A stretch of DNA of 14,110 nucleotides from Candidatus Altarchaeales archaeon (GCA_003663045.1 QMZG01000015.1:1-14110); one strand, 5' to 3'. Positions 6,109 through 13,672 are shown, counted from the stretch's first letter. Notes: generated by a model from the sequence alone, not told the origin. A program made the numbers and translations.

Positions 6109-7254
6109 CTATGATCTCATCAAATACCCAACCTCATCCTCATCCAATCTAAATCTCTCCCCAAATTCCCTTGCATCCATCTTCCCTTTCTTGATCAGTG
6201 TTCTGAGCAATGGGATATATTCATTGGCAATGGTCTTTGAAGAGCAATGAAATTCTCCAGATAATTTCGAACCAATATTTTTTTTCAGATTCCTCTCCTT
6301 CTTGGTCTGACTCATTCTGATGATATAGAATGGAAATCGATACATTGCAAAATTTACTTTATCACCCTTTGAAACATTCACTCCGGCGGTCATCAGAGAA
6401 TTCGCATATCTCAGAAAACCCCAATACTGCCTGTCTGTAATCCTGCCAAGAAATATATCTGCTCTTGATAAGTATTTGTAAGCTTGATTCAATTCATTCT
6501 TACCCCTTACAACATTTGGAAGATTCTCATCGATCCAGAGTAAAATATCCTGAGGTTGCTCATCCAAGTCGTAAGTAGATTTTATTGCTTCTTGTATATC
6601 CTTCTTTATCAAGATGGTACTCAATGCCTTGTAGATATCTGAAATCCTGTCCCTCTCCTCAATTAACCCCATATCCTCCTCACCTATACTATTTTTACCC
6701 TTCGCCACCGTTTCCAGATCGTTTATAGCCGCTCTTACATCCCCAGAAGCATTTTCTGCGATCCACTTCAGAATTTTACCCCTTACCTCAATCCCCTCCT
6801 TCTCACAGATATCTCGAAGTAATTTTATAATAGAAGCAGAAGTAGGCCTTTTCATCTGAACCTTCTGACACAGTTTTTTCACCGTAGCCAATCTCTTTGA
6901 TTTGAAGTCGGATGTTATCAGAATGAGGGGATTTCTACTCTCTTTTAGAATTTTGGTTACGGTTCTTATATCATGTATTCTATCCACATTATCAATGAAA
7001 ACCAATTTTCTATTTCCAAAGAGGCTATGGCTTTGTACTATACCCCTTGAATTTTCTATGTTGGAATCATTTATCTCCACCAGGTCGAAATTAAGCTCAT
7101 TAGCCAGTGCTTCCACTAATGTGGTTTTTCCCACGCCCGTGGGACCATGGAGTAAAAGGGGTTTCTCCCAATTATACCTCCTGAGACCCTCAATGACCTT
7201 TTTATTCCCCACGATCTCCTCTAGCTTTTTTGGCTTATGCTTATTAACCCACAT
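6109..7254 (-). CDS. rfcL: replication factor C large subunit (RfcL), divergent
   Basis: RfcL pairs with RfcS to load the PCNA sliding clamp at primer-template junctions. The 381-residue product starts with the family's WVNKHKPKKLEEIVGN block. It has Walker A GPTGVGKT at 37-44 and sensor 2 GDVRAAIND at 171-179, followed by a helical collar domain. Two ATPase positions are unusual. Walker B reads FIDNVD, with Asn89 (codon at 6988-6990) where the family has Glu in DEVD. The sensor 1 region reads ILITSD (111-116) where LTAND is usual. The protein ends at ...RLDEDEVGYLMRS and lacks the charged tail and PIP box seen in many euryarchaeal RfcL proteins. I chose the ATG at 7254, which places the family motif at the N-terminus, over an in-frame TTG at 7287 that would put the TATA-like element inside the gene. 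No rfcS gene is in the window. Confidence 0.9.
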   Translation of the reverse strand: MWVNKHKPKKLEEIVGNKKVIEGLRRYNWEKPLLLHGPTGVGKTTLVEALANELNFDLVEINDSNIENSRGIVQSHSLFGNRKLVFIDNVDRIHDIRTVTKILKESRNPLILITSDFKSKRLATVKKLCQKVQMKRPTSASIIKLLRDICEKEGIEVRGKILKWIAENASGDVRAAINDLETVAKGKNSIGEEDMGLIEERDRISDIYKALSTILIKKDIQEAIKSTYDLDEQPQDILLWIDENLPNVVRGKNELNQAYKYLSRADIFLGRITDRQYWGFLRYANSLMTAGVNVSKGDKVNFAMYRFPFYIIRMSQTKKERNLKKNIGSKLSGEFHCSSKTIANEYIPLLRTLIKKGKMDAREFGERFRLDEDEVGYLMRS

Positions 7255-7270
7255 TTTTGAAAACGAAAGG

Positions 7271-7278
7271 TTTTTATA
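7271..7278 (-). promoter_or_regulatory. TATA box of rfcL
   Basis: On the minus strand this reads TATAAAAA, 17-24 nt upstream of the rfcL ATG at 7254. It is one of the best TATA matches in the window, although slightly close to the ATG for a leaderless mRNA. It argues against the upstream TTG at 7287 as the start codon. Confidence 0.55.
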
Positions 7279-7306
7279 CCCAAACAACTATTATGTAACA
7301 ATTAAC

Positions 7307-7323
7307 CTAATAATAATTATTAG
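7307..7323. repeat. AT-rich palindrome in the divergent rfcL/membrane-module spacer
   Basis: CTAATAAT and ATTATTAG are exact inverted arms around a single A. The palindrome lies between the divergent starts at 7254 and 7348, 25-41 nt before the latter, where a TATA box or a dimeric-regulator operator would be expected. Low complexity makes chance occurrence possible. Confidence 0.35.
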
Positions 7324-7336
7324 ATAAATTAGATGT

Positions 7337-7344
7337 GAGGTGAT
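7337..7344 (+). promoter_or_regulatory. ribosome binding site of the seven-helix membrane protein gene
   Basis: GAGGTGAT ends 3 nt before the ATG at 7348 and is a near-full complement of the archaeal 16S rRNA 3' end. It is the strongest Shine-Dalgarno sequence in the window, so this gene has a leadered mRNA, unlike most neighbours. Confidence 0.8.
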
Positions 7345-7347
7345 AAA

Positions 7348-8370
7348 ATGGCATTAAATACTTCGGTCGCTGTTCCACCGGTATTTGAATACCCGATAAC
7401 CATGGATCAAATAATGAGTACTATAGTAGAGTACGGTATGATCGGACTTCTGCTTATAGCTGCGTTTATAGGGGGTTACATTCTTGGATACATAGCATCT
7501 AAGGTTCTTCGAAGGGTATTAATGATCGGTGAACTCCAGAAAACACTGGTAAGATATGGTGCTGTGACATCAAAGCTGTGGGAATCTATAGTAAATTTCA
7601 TAGCCCAGTATGTTATATGGTTAATAGTAATCTTTGTTATACATACGGTGTTTGTTCAACCCACGGGGGTCTCAGTTACTGGTGAGTTAATCTATACCCA
7701 CCCTTTGATAGATTCTCTTTTCAAGTTCATGGTTAATCTATTATCCCTTATACTGTTTGCTATAATTGGTCTACTATTGGGGGGAGTACTTTATAAGATC
7801 ATAAAAGACACACTAGAAGCAATGGGCTTAGAAGCCGAGTTAGAGAAACACAAAATAACTGAGTCTTTGGGAGGCATATCTCTATCAACCATATTAGCGG
7901 GCATAGTTAAATGGTACGTAGTTTTACTCTTTCTAACTACCGGTGTACAACAGTTCTTATCCACAATTCAGATTGGAGAGGAAGAGCTCTTTCTGGAAAA
8001 ATTTATGGTAGGATTAATGGATTATGTACCACATGTGGTACTGGGTATCTTAGTGATTTTAGCATCGTTAATACTTGCTAGCCTTGCTGCGGATAAGATC
8101 AGGTATCGTCCAGTAAACTTTGCAGAACCAGCAGCGTTAGCAGTGGAGGTAGTAGTTATTTTCTTTGGATTTATCCTAGGCATACCCTTTTTGTTTGGAT
8201 TCGCAGATAAGGAGATATTTAGCCAGTCCTTCGGTGTATTAACAGAATCTTTCAAGTATATAGTAATCGGCATTTCTATCGGTCTGGTAATGGCATTGGG
8301 CTTAGGATTAAAAGATGTTGTTGCTAAAGCAGGAATAAAGTATGAGGAGGAGTTAACGAAAAATAAATAA
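7348..8370 (+). CDS. seven-helix membrane protein with MscS-like TM_helix features
   Basis: The 340-residue integral membrane protein has about seven hydrophobic spans, near 29-50, 82-102, 126-149, 180-200, 227-247, 263-285 and 302-321. Glycine-rich helices are followed by amphipathic basic segments (GGYILGYIASKVLRRVL at 42-58; GGVLYKIIKDTLEAMGLEAE at 145-164). The last helix ends in GLGLKDVVAKAG. This pattern resembles the 'conserved TM helix' repeat (TM_helix) of mechanosensitive-channel-related proteins. No MscS beta domain follows, so channel activity is inferred only from family resemblance. The strong ribosome binding site fixes the start. The next gene, a large membrane protein with an external domain, begins 2 nt after the stop, so the two probably act together. 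The divergent rfcL gene shares the upstream region. Confidence 0.7.
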   Translation: MALNTSVAVPPVFEYPITMDQIMSTIVEYGMIGLLLIAAFIGGYILGYIASKVLRRVLMIGELQKTLVRYGAVTSKLWESIVNFIAQYVIWLIVIFVIHTVFVQPTGVSVTGELIYTHPLIDSLFKFMVNLLSLILFAIIGLLLGGVLYKIIKDTLEAMGLEAELEKHKITESLGGISLSTILAGIVKWYVVLLFLTTGVQQFLSTIQIGEEELFLEKFMVGLMDYVPHVVLGILVILASLILASLAADKIRYRPVNFAEPAALAVEVVVIFFGFILGIPFLFGFADKEIFSQSFGVLTESFKYIVIGISIGLVMALGLGLKDVVAKAGIKYEEELTKNK

Positions 8371-8372
8371 GA

Positions 8373-10319
8373 ATGAACAGAAAGTATTATCTGCCCTTTG
8401 TTATTATTTCCATTTTATTTTTAAGTAGCTTTGTTTCTTCTACTCAGATAATCGTAATTAATGAAACTGAAGAAAGGGTCTATGCCATAGAGCAGGTAAC
8501 ATTGAGTGGGGATTTATCAAAGAATTTGTTAGAGATTCATGGAACTGGTGAAGTAATTGAGGGAAAGAATGTTAAAATTTATTTGTTTGGGCCCGCATCT
8601 GATGTATTGGTTAGTGATTTGATGGTAAATGGTAAAAAGGCACCGGTTTCATTTGATGAAAGTGGTTATTTCTTCATAGCAGATGGAGGGGAATTTGAAT
8701 TTCAGGGCTCATTGGAGATAAGAACCATTGGTCAAATAAGACTATTTGTCAGGGGCCCTGTAAATAAAATTTCCTTTAATCTAAAGAATGGTTACGCTAT
8801 TGATGGAGATCGCTTTGGTGTATACAAGAAAGAGATAATTATCCAGAGGGCTGAGAAGATTTCTATGCTTATTGATGGCAGTTTTCGCTATACCTATGCA
8901 GAGAAGGATGAATTTCTATACATTATAAATTTTAAGGCATTTGGAGGTTCCCTGGGGAATTATGTTTTGGATCTTCCCAATAATGAAGTAGTAACCTCAG
9001 TTAAAGGTGCTGTGAAATGGGAGCAAAAGGGAAATAGATTAATCCTGGATCTGGAATCTGATAAGGCCTCAGTTAGCATAAGGGGATTCTTTAATTCCAA
9101 ATCGCTCAGGATTCCATTAAAGGAAGATCGTCATCATGTCCTCATCGAATCAGATCCAGAGAAGAAGATTTCTATCTCAACTACAGCGGAAGAGATAGAT
9201 CTCAAAGAATCAACCATAAAGCCACAGTATTCTAATGCCAGGGCGTTTTTGTCTTCAGCGAGAGATGTCTTTCAGATTACTATAAAGAGGCTGGATGTTC
9301 TCCCCTCATTAGCCGCTTCGGTTAGTACTTCCACAAATAGGATCGCCATTACAGAGAAGGGCAGCATCCTTGGGGAATTAAATTATCGTTATTCAAATAC
9401 TGGGATGGATTACATTGAGATAGATGTGGAAGGAACACCGTTATATGCATCAACCGAGAGGAGAGCGGTTAAATTAACCAAGGAAGAGAAATTATTGCTT
9501 TCATTTCCCAAGGGGGAGCACAGGAATTTTGATCTGGTGTACTTTACCACGAGGGATCCGTTAAAGCCCATAGATATGATAGAAATCCCAATTGCTAAGA
9601 GTGATCTTCCCATAACTACCGCCACCACCTCCATATACCTGCCCAAGGAGTACATTGTCTTGGAAACATTTGGCGTTTCCGGAGGCAGCGAACTTCCACC
9701 CTTTGAATCTGCATTACTTTTCATAATCCTAGTGGGGCTGATAGCATCTATTCTGAAAAGGGAGAAGAAATTTATTCTTTATTATTTGATATTCAGCACG
9801 GGTTTGTTCTACTTCAATCTGGGACTGTTCCTACTATTTATTGCATTCTCCATAATCCTGATAGTAAAAAGATATGTCCCCAAGAAGCCACAAGTAAAAT
9901 GGATTCTGGCTGGAGCAGCATTACTAATAGCAATCTTCATAGTTCTATTTGTAGCATTTATCTTTATCTGGCAGCTGGGCGTTTTCGCACCAGCTCGAGG
10001 TCCACCAACCATTGGCGTTGGAGCAGATTATGCTATGATAGAAAAGGCAGAGGTCCCTGTACCCAAAGGCATGCAAAGGATCGGAGAAGGTGAGGGTGCA
10101 ATTACTGTTCCAACCAGAAAGGGTGTATTGCCAGTTAAACTAGAACTTCCAAGGCTGGGAAAGACCATCACAGTTACCAATCATCTGGTGACTAAGGAGA
10201 ATCAGATCAGCCTCAAGGTTTTGGTAATTGCGGGGTGGTTCAAGTACGTTCTCTATCTGATAGCGCTCTTTGCAGGGATATTAACTTATAAAGTCTATAA
10301 AAAGGGGGAAAAGAAATAG
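8373..10319 (+). CDS. large exported membrane protein with beta-rich ectodomain, unknown function
   Basis: I do not recognise this 648-residue protein. It starts with a signal peptide or anchor (MNRKYYLPFVIISILFLSSFVSS, 1-23). A predicted beta-rich extracytoplasmic domain of about 420 residues follows, with alternating hydrophobic and polar strands and no cysteine motif. The C-terminal part has four hydrophobic helices at about 446-462, 468-482, 483-502 and 510-533. A second external loop covers about 534-612 (Pro/Gly-rich, then strand-like), and a last helix lies at about 614-637 before a basic tail. The layout, ectodomain plus a helix bundle, recalls sensor, transporter-accessory or cell-surface assembly proteins, but no specific family is visible. 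It starts 2 nt after the seven-helix protein gene and has no ribosome binding site of its own at normal distance, so translation may be coupled. A T-rich terminator follows. Confidence 0.75.
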   Translation: MNRKYYLPFVIISILFLSSFVSSTQIIVINETEERVYAIEQVTLSGDLSKNLLEIHGTGEVIEGKNVKIYLFGPASDVLVSDLMVNGKKAPVSFDESGYFFIADGGEFEFQGSLEIRTIGQIRLFVRGPVNKISFNLKNGYAIDGDRFGVYKKEIIIQRAEKISMLIDGSFRYTYAEKDEFLYIINFKAFGGSLGNYVLDLPNNEVVTSVKGAVKWEQKGNRLILDLESDKASVSIRGFFNSKSLRIPLKEDRHHVLIESDPEKKISISTTAEEIDLKESTIKPQYSNARAFLSSARDVFQITIKRLDVLPSLAASVSTSTNRIAITEKGSILGELNYRYSNTGMDYIEIDVEGTPLYASTERRAVKLTKEEKLLLSFPKGEHRNFDLVYFTTRDPLKPIDMIEIPIAKSDLPITTATTSIYLPKEYIVLETFGVSGGSELPPFESALLFIILVGLIASILKREKKFILYYLIFSTGLFYFNLGLFLLFIAFSIILIVKRYVPKKPQVKWILAGAALLIAIFIVLFVAFIFIWQLGVFAPARGPPTIGVGADYAMIEKAEVPVPKGMQRIGEGEGAITVPTRKGVLPVKLELPRLGKTITVTNHLVTKENQISLKVLVIAGWFKYVLYLIALFAGILTYKVYKKGEKK

Positions 10320-10370
10320 GGAATTTCTATATATGAAAAGGCTTTATGATTCTTGCAATTCTGAGAAAAT

Positions 10371-10399
10371 TTTTCCATATCTATTCTATTAATTTTTTT
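10371..10399 (+). terminator. T-rich terminator of the membrane-protein operon
   Basis: A T5 run near 10371 and a T7 run at 10393-10399 follow the stop at 10319 by 50-80 nt, with pyrimidine-rich DNA between and after them. Archaeal termination commonly uses such oligo-T tracts without a hairpin, and no clear hairpin is seen here. Confidence 0.5.
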
Positions 10400-10431
10400 C
10401 ATATTCTTCAAATTAATTAGAATTTATAGAA

Positions 10432-11517
10432 ATGACAATAGAAGAAAGAATAAGAGATATAGAAGAGGAAATAAAGAAAACACCCTATAATAAGGCTACA
10501 CAGCACCATATAGGGAAGTTAAAAGCGAAGTTAGCTCAGTTAAAGGAAGATCTAATCAGGAAAAAATCTGGAAAAAAGGGTACTGGATTTTCTATTAGAA
10601 AAAGCGGGGATGCAACCGTTGCTTTGGTCGGATTTCCATCTGTGGGGAAGTCAACCCTGTTAAATCAACTGACCGATGCACGATCAAGGGTTGCAGAGTA
10701 CGATTTTACAACCCTGGATGTAATCCCGGGGATGATGGATTATAAAGGGGCAAAGATTCAGATACTCGACATTCCCGGACTTATAGTGGGTGCATCATCC
10801 GGAAGGGGCAGAGGAAAAGAGATACTTTCCATAGTTAGAAATTCAGACCTGATTCTAATTCTTCTAGATGTTAATAACCCAATGCATCTAGAAACAATAG
10901 AAAGAGAACTTTATGATGTCGGCATTCGACTAAATCAAAAACGGCCCAGAGTCAGTATCAAGAAAATAGATCGCGGAGGCATTAGGGTCTCTTCAACGGT
11001 CTCATTGGGAATAGATAAGAAGACGATAAGGGAAATTCTAAATATGAATGGGATTCATAACGCCCAGGTTACAATTCACGAGGATATAAATGAAGATCAG
11101 TTAATTGACATAGTTATGAAGAATCGTGTCTATCTCCCCTCCATAATTGCATTAAATAAGATCGATCTCATCGATGATAAAAAATTGGAGGAAATAAGAT
11201 CAGGAATCAAAAAAGAGGTGATTCAAATCTCTGCCGAGAAGGGATTGAATCTGGATAAATTGAAGAGGGAAATATTTAAGAAACTGGAAATAATCAGGGT
11301 ATATCCAAAGAGACATGGACAGAAACCCGATAGACCATTGATTATGAAAAGAGGATCGACGGTGGGAGATGTGTGCGAAAAACTTCACAAGGAAATCAAA
11401 GAAAAATTCAAATACGCCATCCTCTCTGGAAAATCTGCAAGGTTTGATTCACAGATAGTTGGATTGAATCATGTCCTTGAGGATGGGGATGTTTTAACGA
11501 TTGTAAGGGGGAGGTGA
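10432..11517 (+). CDS. DRG/Rbg-family GTP-binding protein
   Basis: This is a cytoplasmic translation-associated GTPase of the OBG/DRG superfamily. In eukaryotes its relatives DRG1 and DRG2 bind ribosomes and help stalled translation, and the archaeal role is inferred from them. The 361-residue protein has an N-terminal helical extension (1-55). The G domain has G1 GFPSVGKS at 67-74, G2 YDFTTL at 90-95, G3 DIPG at 113-116, G4 NKID at 242-245 and G5 SAE near 264. An inserted S5D2L-like segment lies at about 155-225, and a C-terminal TGS domain covers about 282-360 ending GDVLTIVRG. All nucleotide-binding motifs look intact and the length is normal for the family. The gene stands alone between a terminator and a short stretch of debris. 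The ATG has no obvious ribosome binding site. Confidence 0.93.
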   Translation: MTIEERIRDIEEEIKKTPYNKATQHHIGKLKAKLAQLKEDLIRKKSGKKGTGFSIRKSGDATVALVGFPSVGKSTLLNQLTDARSRVAEYDFTTLDVIPGMMDYKGAKIQILDIPGLIVGASSGRGRGKEILSIVRNSDLILILLDVNNPMHLETIERELYDVGIRLNQKRPRVSIKKIDRGGIRVSSTVSLGIDKKTIREILNMNGIHNAQVTIHEDINEDQLIDIVMKNRVYLPSIIALNKIDLIDDKKLEEIRSGIKKEVIQISAEKGLNLDKLKREIFKKLEIIRVYPKRHGQKPDRPLIMKRGSTVGDVCEKLHKEIKEKFKYAILSGKSARFDSQIVGLNHVLEDGDVLTIVRGR

Positions 11518-11549
11518 GGGTTGCTTGAATTACTTGTGTTTCCTGTTAA

Positions 11550-11708
11550 AGCGCTCAATTATCTCATCATGACCGTGTTGAGGTCTTATCTAATGCTGAT
11601 TTAACCAGGTATATAGACTCTGTAAAAATAGACGTGAAGGACTTTGGGGATTATCACAAGATAAAGAAGTATATTTTCTGGGCAAATTCAATTGTAAATC
11701 CATCCTAA
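11550..11708 (+). pseudogene. possible decayed gene fragment, origin uncertain
   Basis: Reading from 11550, 52 codons stay open to a TAA at 11706, but there is no ATG in frame and no sensible start. The translation looks protein-like, for example SNADLTRYIDSVKIDVKDF followed by GDYHKIKKYIFWANSIVNPS. A different frame just upstream (from 11521) is open for about 27 codons and stops near 11602, as expected after a frameshift in an old gene. The segment with Asp-Ser-Val-Lys-Ile-Asp-Val-Lys faintly resembles a strand of radical-SAM activating enzymes, but it is far too short to assign. It overlaps the last codon of the convergent THEP1 gene. It could also be chance open sequence. Confidence 0.3.
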
Positions 11709-12217
11709 CCTTTAATCTTCCTTATCACTTCATCCACCAAAAAATCCCTATTCTCCAATGTAACCAGAATTATCTCCACATCCCTCCTTCCCCTAATCCC
11801 CTCCACAAAGGGATCCTTTCCCAGCCTTATTGTTCCAAGAACCCTTCCAGTATCCAATGCTCTGAGAACGGCGTCTCTAAATTTTTCAGAAAATAGCTCC
11901 ATCTTTCCAATTTCATCAACCACAATAAGATCCTTTTTCAATGAATCCAAGATGCTTTTTACACCGATCTCATCTATGTCCTCAATATTGACAAAATACT
12001 TTCCCACCCTGAATCTACCTTTATAATCCACATGAGCCAGCACCCCCGTTTTTCCATCCAGAGCAGTTATCCTAAAGCCAACCCTTACCTTACCCTTTCT
12101 AATCTCCTGTGTATAGAAACCCCCGGAGTCGATCTCAGTAAGTCTTTCTAATACTCTCCTTATCAGGGTAGTCTTTCCACAACCCGGCTTTCCAGTTAGG
12201 AGTATATTCTTATCCAT
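11705..12217 (-). CDS. THEP1-family nucleoside-triphosphatase
   Basis: THEP1 proteins are small P-loop NTPases of archaea and thermophilic bacteria that hydrolyse several NTPs in vitro; their cellular role is not settled. The 170-residue product has Walker A GKPGCGKT at 9-16, the family segment SGGFYTQEIR at 31-40 and Walker B IVVDEIGKMEL at about 98-108. The remaining core, including GRVLGTIRLGKDPFVEGIRGR and a final VDEVIRKIKG helix, fits the family closely and the length is standard. The gene is divergent from the TraB-family gene, with 51 bp between the two ATGs. The start codon has an AT-rich element 17-25 nt upstream and no ribosome binding site. Confidence 0.92.
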   Translation of the reverse strand: MDKNILLTGKPGCGKTTLIRRVLERLTEIDSGGFYTQEIRKGKVRVGFRITALDGKTGVLAHVDYKGRFRVGKYFVNIEDIDEIGVKSILDSLKKDLIVVDEIGKMELFSEKFRDAVLRALDTGRVLGTIRLGKDPFVEGIRGRRDVEIILVTLENRDFLVDEVIRKIKG

Positions 12218-12233
12218 AATCTTAATTAATTTC

Positions 12234-12242
12234 TTAATTTAA
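12234..12242. promoter_or_regulatory. shared AT element of the divergent THEP1/TraB promoter
   Basis: TTAATTTAA is a self-complementary AT element in the 51-bp gap between two divergent ATGs. It lies 17-25 nt upstream of THEP1 and 27-35 nt upstream of the TraB-family gene. It could act as a TATA box in both directions. The whole gap is AT-rich, so other boxes are possible. Confidence 0.4.
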
Positions 12243-12268
12243 TTTTTCTGAAGATATATTACTCTAAG

Positions 12269-13477
12269 ATGCTGAACGAAATAACAAAAATCAATGTTAA
12301 TGGTAAAGAGATATTTCTTATCGGAACCGCTCATGTTTCAAAGGAAAGCGTATCACTTGTTAGAAAAACCATAGAAGAGGAAATGCCGGATATAGTGGCA
12401 ATTGAATTATGCGAGCAGAGATACCACGCAATAGTAAATCAGAAAAAATGGGATGAAACCGAGATTGGCAATGTAATTCGAAGTGGAAAAATCTATCTTT
12501 TCTTAATGCAATTGCTCCTTACAAATTTTCAGAGAAAGATCGGTGATGAACTGGGAATCAAACCAGGATCCGAGATGCTTCAGGCATTAGAGATAGCAAA
12601 GAAGAAGAATATTCCCGTAACACTTATAGATCGTGAAATAAAAACGAAACTAAAGAGAGCCTTCAACAGGATGTCTCTAATGGAAAAATTTAAGATACTC
12701 TATGGACTTATTTCCGGAGCATTTGAGAAGGAAGAGATCAATGATGAATTGATTGAAAAATTAAAGGAGAAGGACGTTATTACAGAGATGATGGAGGACC
12801 TGGGGAGAGAGATTCCCTCAATAAAAGAGGTTCTGGTGGATGAAAGGGATCATTACATTGCAGACAAGATAGCTGGACTTAAGGAAAAAAAGGTAGTGGC
12901 TGTAGTTGGTGCAGGTCACGTAGATGGTATAAAGAATTTATTAGAGTCTGAAGGTATTTCCAGGAAAAATGTAAAAGAAGAATTAAAGAATTTGGAAAAA
13001 ATTCCCGAGGGCGGGAGTAAATTGAAGTATCTTGGCTATTTGATCCCACTGGTGATTATCGGAATTGTTATCTTTGGATTCTCTCTGAAGGGTGGAGACT
13101 TCCTTTGGGAATCTATCGTAAAATGGGTCGTTATAAATGGAACATTAGCCGCATTGGGAACCGCGCTCGCTTTCGGACATCCATTTTCGATAATAACGGC
13201 GTTTCTTGCCGCCCCCATCACCTCCCTAAATCCATTACTCGCGGCGGGATGGTTTGCCGGTGCGGTTGAGGCAAAGGTCAGGAAACCAAAGGTAAAGGAT
13301 TTTGAGGGCCTATTAAAATTGAATTCTTTAAGAGACTATTGGAGAAATGGTGTTACAAGAATTTTACTGGTTATGGCGTTTGCAAATATAGGCAGTTCTC
13401 TTGGAACCTTCCTTGCCGGATTTTCTATATTTATGGATATTTACAATGAAATCCTAAAACTCTTATTGCAGGGGTGA
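12269..13477 (+). CDS. TraB/PrgY-family membrane protein
   Basis: The TraB/PrgY/TIKI superfamily includes proteins that degrade or shut off peptide signals in bacteria and Wnt-cleaving TIKI proteases in animals. Archaeal members have no tested function. The 402-residue protein has the conserved GTAH at 19-22, an acidic motif VAIELCEQRY at about 44-53, LIDREIK at about 119-125 and GAGH at 214-217. These are the family's proposed metal or catalytic residues, and all are present. Roughly residues 1-245 form the soluble domain. The C-terminus adds about four membrane helices near 253-272, 286-305, 309-331 and 364-391, typical of the prokaryotic branch. Start choice: the ATG gives the usual short lead-in to the GTAH strand. 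It is divergent from the THEP1 gene. Confidence 0.9.
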   Translation: MLNEITKINVNGKEIFLIGTAHVSKESVSLVRKTIEEEMPDIVAIELCEQRYHAIVNQKKWDETEIGNVIRSGKIYLFLMQLLLTNFQRKIGDELGIKPGSEMLQALEIAKKKNIPVTLIDREIKTKLKRAFNRMSLMEKFKILYGLISGAFEKEEINDELIEKLKEKDVITEMMEDLGREIPSIKEVLVDERDHYIADKIAGLKEKKVVAVVGAGHVDGIKNLLESEGISRKNVKEELKNLEKIPEGGSKLKYLGYLIPLVIIGIVIFGFSLKGGDFLWESIVKWVVINGTLAALGTALAFGHPFSIITAFLAAPITSLNPLLAAGWFAGAVEAKVRKPKVKDFEGLLKLNSLRDYWRNGVTRILLVMAFANIGSSLGTFLAGFSIFMDIYNEILKLLLQG

Positions 13478-13504
13478 ATTGTAGACTGGATTAACTTGCA
13501 AATT

Positions 13505-13553
13505 GTATCACAAAGTATCACTTTGAATTACATAATGTAAGACTTTGTAATAC
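13505..13553. repeat. nested inverted repeat downstream of the TraB-family gene
   Basis: Outer arms of 12 nt (13505-13516 and 13542-13553) pair with a single mismatch. Inside them, TTACAT and ATGTAA (13528-13540) form a perfect palindrome around one A. CAAAGT and ACTTTG can also pair across 13512-13525 as an alternative hairpin. A short T-run (tactttt) follows. It may be an RNA 3'-end structure, an operator, or the remnant of a small mobile element. Confidence 0.55.
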
Positions 13554-13655
13554 TTTTAACTACGAAAATCAGCTACGGAACGAGAAGCGAGTACGGGAGA
13601 ATAGCATGGGAGAACATGAAAAAAGCAATGATTAATCCCACAAGTTACTGAGTAA
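13554..13655. other. gene-free spacer of slightly different base composition
   Basis: No convincing gene, tRNA or rRNA is seen here. The part at 13562-13620 is purine-rich and more GC-rich than nearby DNA. On the minus strand it gives an open frame of about 40 codons without an ATG, ending in a TAG/TAA-bounded stretch (...PVLASRSVADFRS). That may be a gene remnant or chance. Confidence 0.3.
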
Positions 13656-13672
13656 TTTTTAAAATATTATAA
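13656..13672 (+). promoter_or_regulatory. TATA-like promoter of the terminal membrane protein gene
   Basis: TTTTTAAAATATTATAA lies 28-44 nt before the ATG at 13700. Its second half (ATATTATAA, 13664-13672) would place transcription close to that ATG. Position and base composition are the only support. Confidence 0.4.

Noticed and set aside
7255..7287. TTG start giving an 11-residue longer RfcL
   Set aside because: The family N-terminal motif begins right at the ATG at 7254, and the best TATA-like box (7271-7278) would lie inside the longer coding region.
13610..13652. Very short ATG frames in the spacer before the last gene
   Set aside because: They encode about 9-11 residues, with no ribosome binding site and no recognisable character.
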